Shown piece by piece: positions 25,801-33,400 of a stretch of DNA of 64,000 nt (the first letter of the stretch is position 1; each line of letters opens with the position of its first letter). A model generated the notes under the pieces. It was not told where the DNA came from. It saw only the letters and a list, made by a program, of their open reading frames with translations, and searched no databases. The stretch comes from Struthio camelus (lineage: Eukaryota > Chordata > Aves > Struthioniformes > Struthionidae). The stretch lies in NCBI RefSeq assembly GCF_040807025.1, contig NC_090942.1, positions 77,419,987 through 77,483,986 on the forward strand. Direction: 5' to 3'. Position numbers and translations under genes: made by a program.

Positions 25801-28800
25801 CCTGCCTTCTCTATCTGGAACTCCACTTTCTTTCCTCCGTTATGTCCTCTTGCCAAATCTCCCCTTCCCCTTTCTAGTTAACAGTCAACTGTTTCGGTCT
25901 AGTCCTCTGATGTGCTGTCTGTAACGTAAATCATCTTTGACTTGGTGCACAGTCACCATGAGTCCTTGTGTAACTCTGTAAAATCTGTGGCTGTCTCCAA
26001 AGTTTCTGCCTAAGATGAGTTTGGCCCTGTTATCAGATGGGAAACTGCCATCAGTTTGTACTGGAAGCAGTGTACGCTAGATAGAGCAATGAGTGGATGA
26101 TGAGGCAAACCAGAGCCTTGGATTTAGATTCATGATGTGTATCTGCAAGAGACTCACAACAGCTTATTTAGCTAGCTAATTTTCAGTTGTCCTGGTGGAA
26201 ATTACAACTAATCCCAGTGCGTAGTAGGATAAGCAAACCGTGCAGTAAGAATAGTACAGACCTGCCGCCTACTGTGTTCACAGGCACAGCTCGTATTATT
26301 TGTCTCAAGCTCCTGTAAACGTGATAGGAAGGAAGATCACTTCCCAGTAGGATAAGCACAAGCTGCCTTACGCACATCTCAGCTCTAGACTCAGAATTAT
26401 TAGAAAGATAAAGTATTTCATGTTGTGAATTGATTGCCACTTAAAACTGGCCAATTCAAACCATACTCTACCTAGTTGAAAGTGTTGAGATTCTTCCTGT
26501 AATGATCACAAAAGCACCAGAAAGGTGGCTCCCTATCAGAGTCTCACTAGTGTCACTATTGTAAAGATTTAAGAGAACCACTCTGAGATGAAGAGGAAGC
26601 TTAGAAAACTCAGGAGAGCTCAGCTTATTGTGAACCCTGTGCAATGCAAAGATGCAATATTTCTAATGAAGGTGCAGTTTAGGTCTGCTCTGAAATCTGG
26701 CGTTTGGGGAAGGGTTGGGGTTTGGTGAAGACACGTTGTCCAGTTTGGAATTGCTACAAGATAGCAATACAGAAAGTGGAAGTTTTTCTCAAGTGCAGAG
26801 TGGGCCTATGTTCATCAAGGACAGGAAAGATTTGTTTCAGTAAAGATTGGGGCTGAGGCAGCTGAATTAGGAGGAGGTCCCTTTGACTGCACATTCCTCC
26901 TGTTCACAGAACAACATCACCCCTTCAGAGGTTACGCAGTGGACCAATCATCGCGTGATGGAGTGGTTACGTTCTGTTGATCTAGCAGAATATGCGCCTA
27001 ACCTGCGGGGGAGCGGTGTGCATGGGGGACTGATGGTAAGGTTTCGGACAGGGTTTTCCATTTAATTGAAAAAAATTATGGCTGAGAATCAGTAGAACGA
27101 AGTTCTGACATCTTTGCTGCACATACCTTTGTTTTATCTTCTCATTTTGCTTAATAAGTCACTGTCAAAATGTGTTTCCCTGTTGTTTAAAAGACATTAC
27201 GTCTTGGCCAATATTAGTTTGGGCAGCAGTGGGTTTGACTACCTGCATTCCCCTCACAGTTTAATTTAGGTACAGCATTTTCCACCTCTTGCCCTATGAT
27301 GCTGTGCACTGCTATCAAGCTGTTAAATAGCCACCATCTTCCTTCCTAGACCTGGATGTGCTTTTCATGTGTGAGGAAGTCGATTCTTCTGTAAAATTTG
27401 TAATTTCAGTGCCGGACCAGTATTGTCTTTAATCGCTCTAGCCTCAGATGCTCCAGGCAAGAGACTTATATTTACAGAAGCTTATTGTGGTGTTTGAGAA
27501 CTATATCCCTTCTCCAAATGTTTAAGACTGCTTGTTTTCCCTCATTCCTCTAGCTACGTTTTCCAGAATTAAAAGAGGATGATGGGTAAATATTCTGTGA
27601 CAGCTTCACATATCACATGAGCTAATTGCTTTATCTGTTCCTTTCTTCTTACCTGCTAGTTTGTTCCTATTTAGAACTCGAGAAAGAAATCCGGGAGGCA
27701 GCATTTTATGAATCCTGTAACTAGTTAATGCTCTTTTGTCCGTTTGTTGTGTATTTCCTCTAAAATACAAACCAACCCCCAAAACTACCTTAAAGTGACC
27801 AAATGAAGAGAGGCATACCTGTTGATGTACTTGAGACCTCATCAGACAGTAAAGACTTCAGCTGGGTTCTCTGTGGTCTGGTTAATAGGTTTTAGAGCCT
27901 CGCTTCAATGTAGAAACCATGGCACAGTTGCTGAACATCCCACCAAACAAGACGCTGCTGAGACGGCACTTGGCAACTCATTTCAACCTACTTATTGGTC
28001 AGGAGGCTCAGCAGCAGAAACGTGAAGCCATGGAGTCCCCAGACTACGTCCTCTTAACAGCAACTGCCAAAATAAAGGTAGGTCACTTGTTTTGGGTCTG
28101 TGCGTGAGCTTCTAGGCAGACATTAAGCTCTTCAGTGTGCTGGTTTTATCCATAATTAGGGTGCAATTCAGTCAGATCTAAGAAAGGGGCTGGTTTACTA
28201 ATGAAAGCATTAGAGCTGGAGTCAGTCGATCGGGGGTTGACTCCTGTGTCTGCCGTGAACACGCTGCATCCCAGCTCCTCGTGTGCAAACAAGAGGTAGC
28301 GCTCTTGTGTGTAGTCCTTCTCTCCGTACTATAAGGTGTTTGGGACAAAGACTGTCTCTTACTATGTATATGCTTGTAGCTTAGTGCAATAGCATTCTGA
28401 CCTCGTTTGGGGTCCTTTAAATGCTGTTCTCTAACACGGTAGAGTGAGGTTACATATCTTGCTCTTTCAGATATAACTGTTGTGAAATATGACTTATACA
28501 GAAGACTTTTGTTAGGAGAGCAGTGGGTTTTGACCCCTCCTCTTCTGCTTGCATTGAAACACCACATGCAAGAGTAAGAGATCTGATAATTCTTTGCCAG
28601 CTGTGTAACTTCCTGTCAACTTTTCCTTCATTTATAAGCCAAAGAAACTTGCCTTCAGCAATTTTGGGAGTCTGAGGAAGAAGAAGCAGGATGATGTGGA
28701 AGAGTATGTGTGTCCTATGGAACTGGGGCAGGCGTCTGGAAGTGTGTCGAAGAAGGGTTTTAAGTCTGGCTTGGATATCCGAGTATATGACGACGACGAT

Positions 28801-30186
28801 TTGGACAGGCTGGAACAGGTAAACCACTTCTAACAGTTTGGAGTCCGTGTCTGTTTTGTCAGGTTTGATAGAAAACCTTCCTTTTTCAGTGCCCTTTGAT
28901 TTGGCCCATGAAAGCCCTGACTTCTCGCAGTTGCACAGCACCACTAACAAATGTGTCTCTTGACACAAGAAAGTTCAAGCTGTGAGTGCAGCGTCTTTAG
29001 GATCTACTCTGCTATAAAAGTCATCTTCCCTCCTGACAGGACACGCTCCTCCTTTGCTCTGGCCATGCATGGTGTAATCAAGCACACCATTTTGTGTAGT
29101 AGCACAAAATTGATGTCTCCCATTTTCTGTTTCTTGTAGATGGAAGATTCAGAAGGGACAGTGAGGCAAATAGGAGCATTTTCTGAAGGCATCAACAACT
29201 TGACAGTAAGCCTTAGAAGTGGGGTCTGTGGAATAAGATATCTGTTTTTCTAAGATTAGTCCAAAAATCTTGGCAGTCTCTGGTATTGTGTTTCTCAGGA
29301 CTGCTATTTAAGTGCCACTTTTCTTCACTGTTAGTGGTGGGTTGGCTCTGTTAAGCAGCTGAATTTTGTAGTTCTGAGGGTGATTGCTCTGATGGATTCC
29401 AGTGCACAGTGGGACTCGCTGAGTGTTTAGACGAGGTGAAACACCACTGGTCTTTGAGGACTGCAGGATGTAAAATACTGTGCAAATTAGGGGTATAGTG
29501 AAGCCTCATCAAACAAGGGGTCGGATGAGATCCTTTTTCTCACAGGGACAGAAACATTAAAGGGTCCTCCTGGGGGGCTGCACATCCTCCTGGGGGGCTG
29601 GAGACCACTGCCCTGTGCTAGCGAACCCTTCGTAGTGCCTAACCCTGCAGCTCCTGGGGCGAGGAGTTCCTGGCAGAGCAGAGGGCCGGCACACGGCTAT
29701 AGTGCACTGTGGGTGGTGAGTTGCCAACTAAGGGCTCCTGCGCGTTTTCTCAGCAGAAGGGACTCCCCAGCCTGCGCTCTGCGAGCTCTTTGTGCCAGCA
29801 GGCCTGGGATTGAGCCATAAATTGATCAGGGAACCAATGTGGGTTAAAGATCTCCTCCTCCTTCCCACTGTTTGTTTTGTTGGTGGATTATTTTGTGGCT
29901 GGCTTGATCCCCTGACTGAGGGAGGTTACAGTGCAGCCATAAAAAGCAGAGAGGGCGAGTCCGGAGGGAGAGAACAAAGTGATGGCCAGCAGGGCTCACG
30001 GCAGCGTTTGCTGCCAGGCACAAGCCCAGGCAATTTCTAGTTGGGTTGATTTTAGTTATGAGGGCCTGAACCTTGATTCTTCCCTCATTTCCTTTCTAGC
30101 ACATGTTAAAAGAAGATGAAATGTTTAAAGACTTTATGACTCGCTCTCCTAGCACCAGTATAACAGATGAGGACTCCAACGTGTGA
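1754..30186 (+). CDS. PPFIBP1: PPFIBP1, liprin-beta-1 (3' portion, multi-exon)
   Basis: This is a scaffold protein of the liprin family. Liprin-beta-1 pairs with liprin-alpha and acts at focal adhesions, the cell edge and synapses. The visible exons encode 764 residues, numbered here from the first visible one and without the optional microexon. Residues 1-98 are a charged coiled coil containing the MAANEEKDRKIEELRQ stretch. Residues 99-345 are a Ser/Pro-rich linker ending in RGFFKIK and KKLFGK basic motifs. Three SAM domains follow at about 397-462, 477-540 and 558-630, and the end is TDEDSNV. All 21 exons join in phase. The linker text (ILQVSIPS, NKRTASAPNL, TFNPDDMSE) and the C-terminus match PPFIBP1 as I remember it rather than PPFIBP2, whose human form ends differently. 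From the remembered human length of about 1,010 residues, some 240 N-terminal residues lie left of the window. Confidence 0.95.
1869..3370 (+). other. PPFIBP1: PPFIBP1 intron
   Basis: AT-rich intron with no further exon or transposon that I recognise. The ORF at 2753-2953, rich in Leu and Cys, has no splice sites or family match and is taken as chance. Confidence 0.8.
3371..3403 (+). CDS. PPFIBP1: PPFIBP1 33-nt microexon (DENCKKKLKDK)
   Basis: Acceptor cctgcacag, donor gtaagg. It adds eleven residues, DENCKKKLKDK, in the coiled coil. It is phase 1 on both sides, so skipping it keeps the frame and joins DRD directly to IEVQKMKK. Human liprin-beta-1 has a similar optional segment as I recall it. 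Inclusion is probably regulated. Confidence 0.88.
3404..4783 (+). other. PPFIBP1: PPFIBP1 intron
   Basis: AT-rich intron ending in the acceptor gtgtttttag. No exon, transposon or RNA gene was recognised. Confidence 0.8.
4784..4845 (+). CDS. PPFIBP1: PPFIBP1 coding exon, coiled coil (62 nt)
   Basis: Acceptor tttttag, donor gtagca. It encodes IEVQKMKKAVESLMAANEEK, the conserved core of the liprin-beta coiled coil, and ends in phase 0. Confidence 0.96.
5561..5645 (+). CDS. PPFIBP1: PPFIBP1 coding exon, end of coiled coil (85 nt)
   Basis: Acceptor ttttag, donor gtattg. It encodes DRKIEELRQSLNRYKKVQ followed by DMVILAQGKK and ends in phase 1. DRKIEELR directly continues the previous exon and is a hallmark of both liprin-beta paralogs. 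Confidence 0.96.
6009..6485 (+). other. Unassigned 158-codon ORF in a PPFIBP1 intron
   Basis: This open frame runs from an ATG to a stop inside a liprin intron. I recognise no domain, and there are no clear promoter or splice signals. Frames on the opposite strand are also partly open here, which argues for low stop density rather than coding. It could be a decayed mobile element, but I cannot name one. Confidence 0.2.
6390..6412. repeat. Inverted repeat, 11-bp arms with 1-nt centre
   Basis: The arms atggtacgtat and atacgtaccat are perfect reverse complements around a single t. The palindrome lies inside the unassigned ORF. Confidence 0.85.
8342..8364. repeat. Poly-T tract
   Basis: A run of more than 20 T in a PPFIBP1 intron. 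It could be a reversed retroposon tail or slippage; no element body was recognised beside it. Confidence 0.85.
9026..9183 (+). CDS. PPFIBP1: PPFIBP1 coding exon, Ser/Pro linker (158 nt)
   Basis: Acceptor ctgttag, donor gtatct; phase 1 in, phase 0 out. It encodes GKEGDGEEFLSSGSIST and then EKSASPTPETVSPS. The SPTP motif and acidic patch fit the start of the liprin-beta-1 linker, which is rich in potential phosphorylation sites. Confidence 0.93.
9184..10150 (+). other. PPFIBP1: PPFIBP1 intron
   Basis: AT-rich intron with a T-rich acceptor tract before 10151. Nothing else was recognised. Confidence 0.8.
10151..10281 (+). CDS. PPFIBP1: PPFIBP1 coding exon, linker (131 nt)
   Basis: Acceptor tttttttag, donor gtatta; phase 0 in, phase 2 out. 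It encodes NSLQIHTSILQVSIPSFSP and then SKSSETFAEKVKAQ. The ILQVSIPS block is shared with liprin-beta-1 and supports the PPFIBP1 call. Confidence 0.93.
10457..10478. repeat. Perfect 22-bp AT palindrome
   Basis: atgtatatattaatatatacat equals its own reverse complement. It sits in a broader AT-rich block and could extrude a hairpin or simply reflect low complexity. Confidence 0.85.
10975..11170. promoter_or_regulatory. Intragenic CpG-rich patch
   Basis: CpG dinucleotides are dense here (ccgcgtggccgc, ggccgcggcgcccgcgctgc) while the flanks are AT-rich and CpG-poor. It resembles a small CpG island and could be an internal promoter or enhancer. No exon was identified. Several overlapping ORFs on both strands follow from the base composition. 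Confidence 0.4.
11679..11732 (+). CDS. PPFIBP1: PPFIBP1 coding exon, linker (54 nt)
   Basis: Acceptor ttttgcag, donor gtaagt; phase 2 on both sides. It encodes EGRSTGSSPETQLSDSP. Because it is symmetric, it could be skipped without a frameshift. Confidence 0.88.
11733..12912 (+). other. PPFIBP1: PPFIBP1 intron
   Basis: Intron with possible fragments of an old dispersed repeat (gaaatcagtgggg near 12120 and gaagtcagtggga at 12426-12438). No exon was found. Confidence 0.75.
12426..12438. repeat. Possible ancient dispersed-repeat fragment
   Basis: The 13-mer gaagtcagtggga occurs here and again at 37027-37039, with a one-to-two base variant near 12120. I associate this phrase with an old amniote interspersed repeat but cannot name the family. 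Confidence 0.3.
12913..12973 (+). CDS. PPFIBP1: PPFIBP1 coding exon, linker (61 nt)
   Basis: Acceptor gttatttcag, donor gttagt; phase 2 in, phase 0 out. It encodes SSSLHKSSSLSSLKKEASEV. The KSSSL(S/G)(S/N)LKKE block is a liprin-beta-1 landmark. Confidence 0.92.
12974..14173 (+). other. PPFIBP1: PPFIBP1 intron
   Basis: Ordinary intron ending in cccaaacag. No other feature was recognised. Confidence 0.8.
14174..14203 (+). CDS. PPFIBP1: PPFIBP1 30-nt small exon (DKEPAQKPAE)
   Basis: Acceptor ccaaacag, donor gtaacg; phase 0 on both sides. It encodes ten residues, DKEPAQKPAE. It corresponds to the short acidic stretch ending in PAE before the FGTLPP region of liprin-beta-1. Its small symmetric size makes optional splicing possible. 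Confidence 0.82.
14204..15417 (+). other. PPFIBP1: PPFIBP1 intron with an in-phase upstream acceptor
   Basis: The stretch 15073-15417 is open in the frame of the next exon and is preceded by a strong acceptor (gcttcccgctgcctctgcag, ending at 15072). It may be an optional exon extension. The remainder is plain intron. Confidence 0.6.
15418..15589 (+). CDS. PPFIBP1: PPFIBP1 coding exon, basic RGFFKIK region (172 nt)
   Basis: Acceptor actcagcag, donor gtaggt; phase 0 in, phase 1 out. It encodes VKPPVESNKFGTLPPKSP and then FGTRKARSSFGRGFFKIK and NNKRTASAPNL. The RGFFKIK/RTASAPNL block is strongly conserved in liprin-beta-1. Confidence 0.95.
15590..17140 (+). other. PPFIBP1: PPFIBP1 intron
   Basis: It contains poly-T near 15941-15957. 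Just before the next microexon there are several TGC motifs with a weak pyrimidine tract. No further exon was found. Confidence 0.75.
17141..17173 (+). CDS. PPFIBP1: PPFIBP1 33-nt microexon (DRSRSASAPTL)
   Basis: Acceptor tatctgaag, donor gtatag; phase 1 on both sides. It encodes DRSRSASAPTL, an echo of the previous exon's KRTASAPNL. Human liprin-beta-1 carries a near-identical segment (DRKRSASAPTL as I recall). The acceptor has a poor pyrimidine tract and upstream TGC motifs (gtgctgcg, atgtgcg), as in neural microexons controlled by SRRM4, so inclusion may be neural; that control is inferred. Confidence 0.87.
   Translation: MAVEVRVHLL
17174..19550 (+). other. PPFIBP1: PPFIBP1 intron, 2.4 kb
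   Basis: It holds TTTTG-rich simple sequence near 18057-18085 and a good acceptor at 18108 followed by an open frame of about 45 codons that I could not fit into the transcript. Nothing else was recognised. Confidence 0.7.
19551..19692 (+). CDS. PPFIBP1: PPFIBP1 coding exon, KKLFGK motif (142 nt)
   Basis: Acceptor ttctaatag, donor gtaagt; phase 1 in, phase 2 out. It encodes AETEKGSADHLDLAGLPP, then TPPSPDSKKKARGIKKLFG. The PPSPDSKKK and KLFGK motifs are characteristic of the family. Confidence 0.95.
20242..20370 (+). CDS. PPFIBP1: PPFIBP1 coding exon, region before SAM1 (129 nt)
   Basis: Acceptor ttaatttag, donor gtaaga; phase 2 on both sides. It encodes LKRSQSTTFNPDDMSETEF and RGGTRATAGPRLGWSRDL. 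It directly precedes the first SAM domain and matches liprin-beta-1 (TTFNPDDMSE). Confidence 0.96.
21035..21185 (+). CDS. PPFIBP1: PPFIBP1 coding exon, SAM domain 1 start (151 nt)
   Basis: Acceptor ccctctag, donor gtaaga; phase 2 in, phase 0 out. It encodes MPFAKWTKEQVCNWLQDQGL and GQTLLQASQQDLEK. The W-x6-W-L pattern and the LL-x6-DLE turn are typical SAM helices. Confidence 0.97.
21186..22403 (+). other. PPFIBP1: PPFIBP1 intron
   Basis: AT-rich intron; no additional exon or known repeat was recognised. Confidence 0.8.
22404..22515 (+). CDS. PPFIBP1: PPFIBP1 coding exon, SAM domain 1 end (112 nt)
   Basis: Acceptor ctttcacag, donor gtaaga; phase 0 in, phase 1 out. It encodes ELGIKHPLHRKKLQLALQAL and then GSEEENNHGKLDYHWVT. 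LGI-x2-x-LHRKKL is the last SAM1 helix. Confidence 0.97.
22684..22772 (+). CDS. PPFIBP1: PPFIBP1 coding exon, SAM domain 2 start (89 nt)
   Basis: Acceptor gtctcttag, donor gtgagt; phase 1 in, phase 0 out. It encodes RWLDDIGLPQYKTQFDEGK and VDGRMLHYMSV, the first helices of the second SAM domain. Confidence 0.97.
22773..25517 (+). other. PPFIBP1: PPFIBP1 intron, 2.7 kb, with pyrimidine-rich block
   Basis: A C/T-rich block at about 22940-23160 keeps frames open on both strands (up to 140 codons) by composition. The rest is plain intron and I recognised no transposon. Confidence 0.7.
25518..25640 (+). CDS. PPFIBP1: PPFIBP1 coding exon, SAM domain 2 end (123 nt)
   Basis: Acceptor cttacacag, donor gtactg; phase 0 on both sides. 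It encodes DDLLSLKVVSVLHHLSIKRA and IQVLRINNFEPNCLRRR. DLL-x-LKV and HHLSIKRAI are conserved SAM2 positions. Confidence 0.97.
25641..26909 (+). other. PPFIBP1: PPFIBP1 intron
   Basis: A T/C-rich stretch at 25680-25870 is followed by ordinary intron. No exon or named repeat was recognised. Confidence 0.8.
26910..27035 (+). CDS. PPFIBP1: PPFIBP1 coding exon, SAM domain 3 start (126 nt)
   Basis: Acceptor tgttcacag, donor gtaagg; phase 0 on both sides. It encodes VTQWTNHRVMEWLRSVDLA and EYAPNLRGSGVHGGLM. This is the most conserved SAM domain of liprins. Confidence 0.97.
27036..27888 (+). other. PPFIBP1: PPFIBP1 intron with a possible cryptic exon
   Basis: A strong acceptor (ttttccctcattcctctag, ending 27553) and donor-like gtaaat at 27586 bracket 32 nt at 27554-27585. 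Inclusion would bring an early stop. Otherwise it is plain intron. Confidence 0.6.
27889..28077 (+). CDS. PPFIBP1: PPFIBP1 coding exon, SAM domain 3 end (189 nt)
   Basis: Acceptor gttaatag, donor gtaggt; phase 0 on both sides. It encodes VLEPRFNVETMAQLLNIPP, NKTLLRRHLATHFNLLIG and the PDYVLLTATAKIK tail. Confidence 0.97.
28639..28818 (+). CDS. PPFIBP1: PPFIBP1 coding exon, C-terminal tail (180 nt)
   Basis: Acceptor atttataag, donor gtaaac; phase 0 on both sides. It encodes PKKLAFSNFGSLRKKKQ, EEYVCPMELGQASGS and an acidic DDDDLDRLEQ run. Confidence 0.96.
29140..29205 (+). CDS. PPFIBP1: PPFIBP1 coding exon, C-terminal tail (66 nt)
   Basis: Acceptor ttcttgtag, donor gtaagc; phase 0 on both sides. 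It encodes MEDSEGTVRQIGAFSEGIN followed by NLT. Confidence 0.96.
29206..30099 (+). other. PPFIBP1: PPFIBP1 last intron
   Basis: It contains a 16-bp duplication with period 20 at 29565-29600 and GC-richer sequence up to about 30030. No exon was found. Confidence 0.75.
29565..29600. repeat. Tandem duplication, 16-bp unit, period 20
   Basis: tcctcctggggggctg occurs at 29565-29580 and again, identical, at 29585-29600. Confidence 0.85.
30100..30186 (+). CDS. PPFIBP1: PPFIBP1 terminal coding exon (stop at 30184-30186)
   Basis: Acceptor cctttctag. It encodes HMLKEDEMFKDFMTRSPST and SITDEDSNV, then TGA. The ITDEDSNV end is the liprin-beta-1 C-terminus as I remember it. Confidence 0.96.
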   Translation, partial: HMLKEDEMFKDFMTRSPSTSITDEDSNV

Positions 30187-31245
30187 CAGTAACCTCCGGG
30201 CACTGATAAATGCTCACTTTCCTATGTGCAAGAAACATCATCATTATATGTGATGGGCAACAGATCATGTACATTACATTGCTCTTGCTTCTGTTTGTTA
30301 GAAGTGATATTGGGGGTGGAGAATTTAGGAAAAAAAAGAAAAAAAAGAAAAAAAAAAAGGTGCCTACTTTAAAGTTGCCATGAGAAACACCCAGACACTG
30401 GTGAATGCTACTTGTTTTTACTATATTTAATGTACAAACTTGGTGATATGTTTCAGAGTGTTGCATTTAAATTTACATGGTATCATAATGCTCCTTTTGC
30501 TTATTCATTTCCTGAGGTATTCCTTCATCCTGTTCCAAGATAAAACAAGATGTTAGGTAGAAATACTGCATCTGTAGATGTCATGCATCAGCTTTCTTTA
30601 GGGTCTCAGCTGAAAAAGATGTCACTGCTCTCCTTTTCAAATGGATTTGTCCAGCACAAATACCAGTTCTGCCTTTCCCACACTATCCAACATAGGATTT
30701 TAGTTATTCGTGCATAATCTCCCAGGTAACTCTTAAGTGTTGCTCTTATTTTTATACTGTTTTATAAAAAAAAAAAAAGTATATGAAGTACATATAAAAG
30801 CAGAAATTTAAATTTTGTGATGTAGAGTGATGGAAAGTTTGAGGTGTGGGGGAAGGGGAAAACGTTGTAAAAAGAATATGCCAGTTTGCATACCAGCTGG
30901 TTACTGGAAAAGGCAGGCTGACCTTTGGAACTGTTTGCTCTCTTTCCTTTTTGCAAAGTGCACAGTTAAATGATCTTCCATTTGGGGTGAAGCAATTATA
31001 AAAGTACATTTCTTCTTGCAGTGACTCTTTCAGTAACTGCAGATTTAAAAGCATCTTATTTCTTGTTCCCAGCAGCAGTTCTACCATTCAGACAAGATTA
31101 TTAACACTTCTATGACTTAAAAATATTTTGGAGAATTTTCCTCTTGAAGTTGAGAGTACTCCCTGCATATGGAAGGGATATTTCTGTGCTGTGACTAACG
31201 TAAAGATGGTATAGTTGCAAAAAAATAAAGTTATATAGAGAAATG
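30187..31245 (+). other. PPFIBP1: PPFIBP1 3' UTR (proximal estimate)
   Basis: Untranslated sequence after the stop. It contains an A-rich interrupted tract near 30330-30358 and ends, if the first good signal is used, shortly after AATAAA at 31224-31229. A longer form could use AATAAA at 32758-32763. Confidence 0.55.
31224..31229 (+). terminator. PPFIBP1: Poly(A) signal AATAAA, PPFIBP1 candidate
   Basis: First canonical AATAAA noted after the PPFIBP1 stop, about 1.0 kb downstream. The GU-rich downstream element is weak, so usage is uncertain. Confidence 0.5.
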
Positions 31246-32757
31246 TATAGGAAATATATTATTTCATAATATTAAACCTAAGGTGGGGCTTTTCCTCAAA
31301 AAGTCAAATATCAAACATGTTGCTCATCATTTTACCTTCTTAAAGCACAAGTCTTTTCTGCTTTGACGATCAGATTTCAAAAATCTTAACTAGCCAGTGG
31401 ATATCTTTTGTCAGGCTTTCCGTATTACAAGGTGTCCTAGCCAAAAGCAAACAAAAAAGTCACTCTGTTGAACTGGTCATTTGTATGGTGCTGAATGTTG
31501 CATGTATTTTAGCACAACGGCATGAAGCTGCTTTGCTTTGTACAGGAAGAAAGCACAGCTAGAATTGTTCCTTGCAGTGTTGTTTTGCTTTAACAAGAGT
31601 TTGTCACTTGTTTCATCGCTGTTATTGTTGGAAGGGAGAGTGCGTTTGACACATAGCTTAAAGGATGTTAGATTTCTGCTGATTTTGGTATTCCTGAAAT
31701 ACTGTTACCAAAGTTAGGAAAGGAGGAAAGATTCTTTCAGGCGTTTCAGAAGCGCTCCCATTAGATGTTGAGGTGGACTGGAGACATACACTACCATTAT
31801 ATCATTATGAGCTAATAAGCTATTACCAGTCTGGTTCTTTGAAGGATGTGCAGTGTAGGCTATTATTTATGTACAAAGACGAAAAATTTGATGAGGACCC
31901 GTTGTGTTATATATAATAACAAGTGCTGCCATTTTCTCTTTCATAACTGGAGCCAGGCAAACAATCCATAATGTGTTCAGAAAATAGTTTATGCCACTTA
32001 TGAGTTGTCTACAAGAAGACTGCAACTGAGGCATTATTCAAAATTCCTGACTAAACAATACCTGCAAGTAATTTGTTTATTCCTCTGCTGTTTTGCAGGT
32101 GCTCTTTGAGCTATTTTAGGTAGACATCTCCCATTCTATGCTTAGTGACAGCTTTCAGGTGCAAATACTTGTGATACAAATTCACGGCTTGCTTTCTGTG
32201 GATACTCTGCAATATGGTTGTTATTTACATGTAGGTTGGGGCTCAGGGCTCTGCTCTGCCAAATGCTGCAGAAGCACCAGAAGTCATGGTGTGGGCTTCT
32301 GAGCAAAAGCGTTCCCGTATATTCACTCTTCTAGCAGACTCTCTGGCTAGTGAACATGGCGACTGGATATTCACAGGAAAAAAAGAGGTTAGTGACACAG
32401 TGTTACATTCTGAAATAGCCACAGAGAAATATTCTCAGAAAGATGTCATTTAAATCCAGTGCTGTTAACAAGCACATCAACAATTGCATATGAACATTTG
32501 TTTTTAAGTCCAATGTGAACAGAACTCTATTCAGAACAATCCTTCTCGGCATTTGCTGGTTAGAAAACAGGTCATCCCTTCAAAGCTACCTATCATCTGA
32601 ACTTGGATATTTTTTTATGGGGTTGTAATATGAAAGCAAGAGATAAAGTCAGGAAGTTAACATGCACGTGTGCACACAGTTGGTGCCGCTGTGGTATTTT
32701 AATTTGTGTGTATTTGAAGAGGGCAGCATAACTACTGTGTATTGCCATGTAAAATCC

Positions 32758-32763
32758 AATAAA
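32758..32763 (+). terminator. PPFIBP1: Poly(A) signal AATAAA, distal PPFIBP1 candidate
   Basis: Canonical signal 2.6 kb after the stop with T-rich sequence following. It is a candidate for an extended 3' UTR. Confidence 0.4.
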
Positions 32764-33079
32764 ATCTTTGGAAAGTGCCAAATGTTTCTGAAGCTAGTAT
32801 TTTTTAATTGTATCCCTTTTTTTCTTCTTAATTTCCTAGGAAGCTCTTTTGGGGTTTTTTTGGTTTGTTTTTTCTCTTTGAAAGACAAAGAGGGGAGAAG
32901 GGCAGACAAAATTGCAGAGGCTTTGTGCATTCCTTTGTTTGTTTGTGTGTGATGCCTGCAGAAAAAGTCAGCTGTCAGCTAAGGAGGTGACTCCCCCAAG
33001 TCTTTTTTACTTGTTTCTGAGATCCAGATATGAATTAGCTTAGGCTGTTACAAAGCATGTGATGAGAAAGTGCTTCTCA

Positions 33080-33400
33080 GCTGCCCGTTGTCCGCTCCCC
33101 AGCGAGTCCTCACGGGAACCAAGAGACCAGCCCAGGTCATCACAGCCGTAAAGGGGAGGCTGTCTCCGCTCCCCAGTGTCCGTCCCCCAGCCCCGTGCAG
33201 CGGTCAGCGGAAAGGCTGCTGTGCTGCAGCCTCTGTGTGTGGGCACGTGACGGCAGCGGCCTTGCGTCAGGTTCCCTTGCACGGATGGAGGAGTGCGCAC
33301 CCCGTCTGGCGCTCACAGCTGCGGGGCGTGCTTGCGCAGACGACCCCGCTGTCAGGGGCTCATTGGAGCTCATCTGGCAGCCCCTCGTTCTTTGCGTTTA
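33080..33400. promoter_or_regulatory. CpG-rich patch between the two genes
   Basis: CpG density rises sharply against AT-rich flanks, with a cacgtgac E-box near 33244. It could be an enhancer or the promoter of an unannotated transcript. No gene was tied to it. Confidence 0.35.

Noticed and set aside
1754..30186. Assigning the plus gene to PPFIBP2 because a CYB5R gene is adjacent
   Set aside because: Human PPFIBP2 sits next to CYB5R2, so this was my first guess. However, the linker motifs (ILQVSIPS, RTASAPNL, TFNPDDMSE) and the TDEDSNV end match PPFIBP1.
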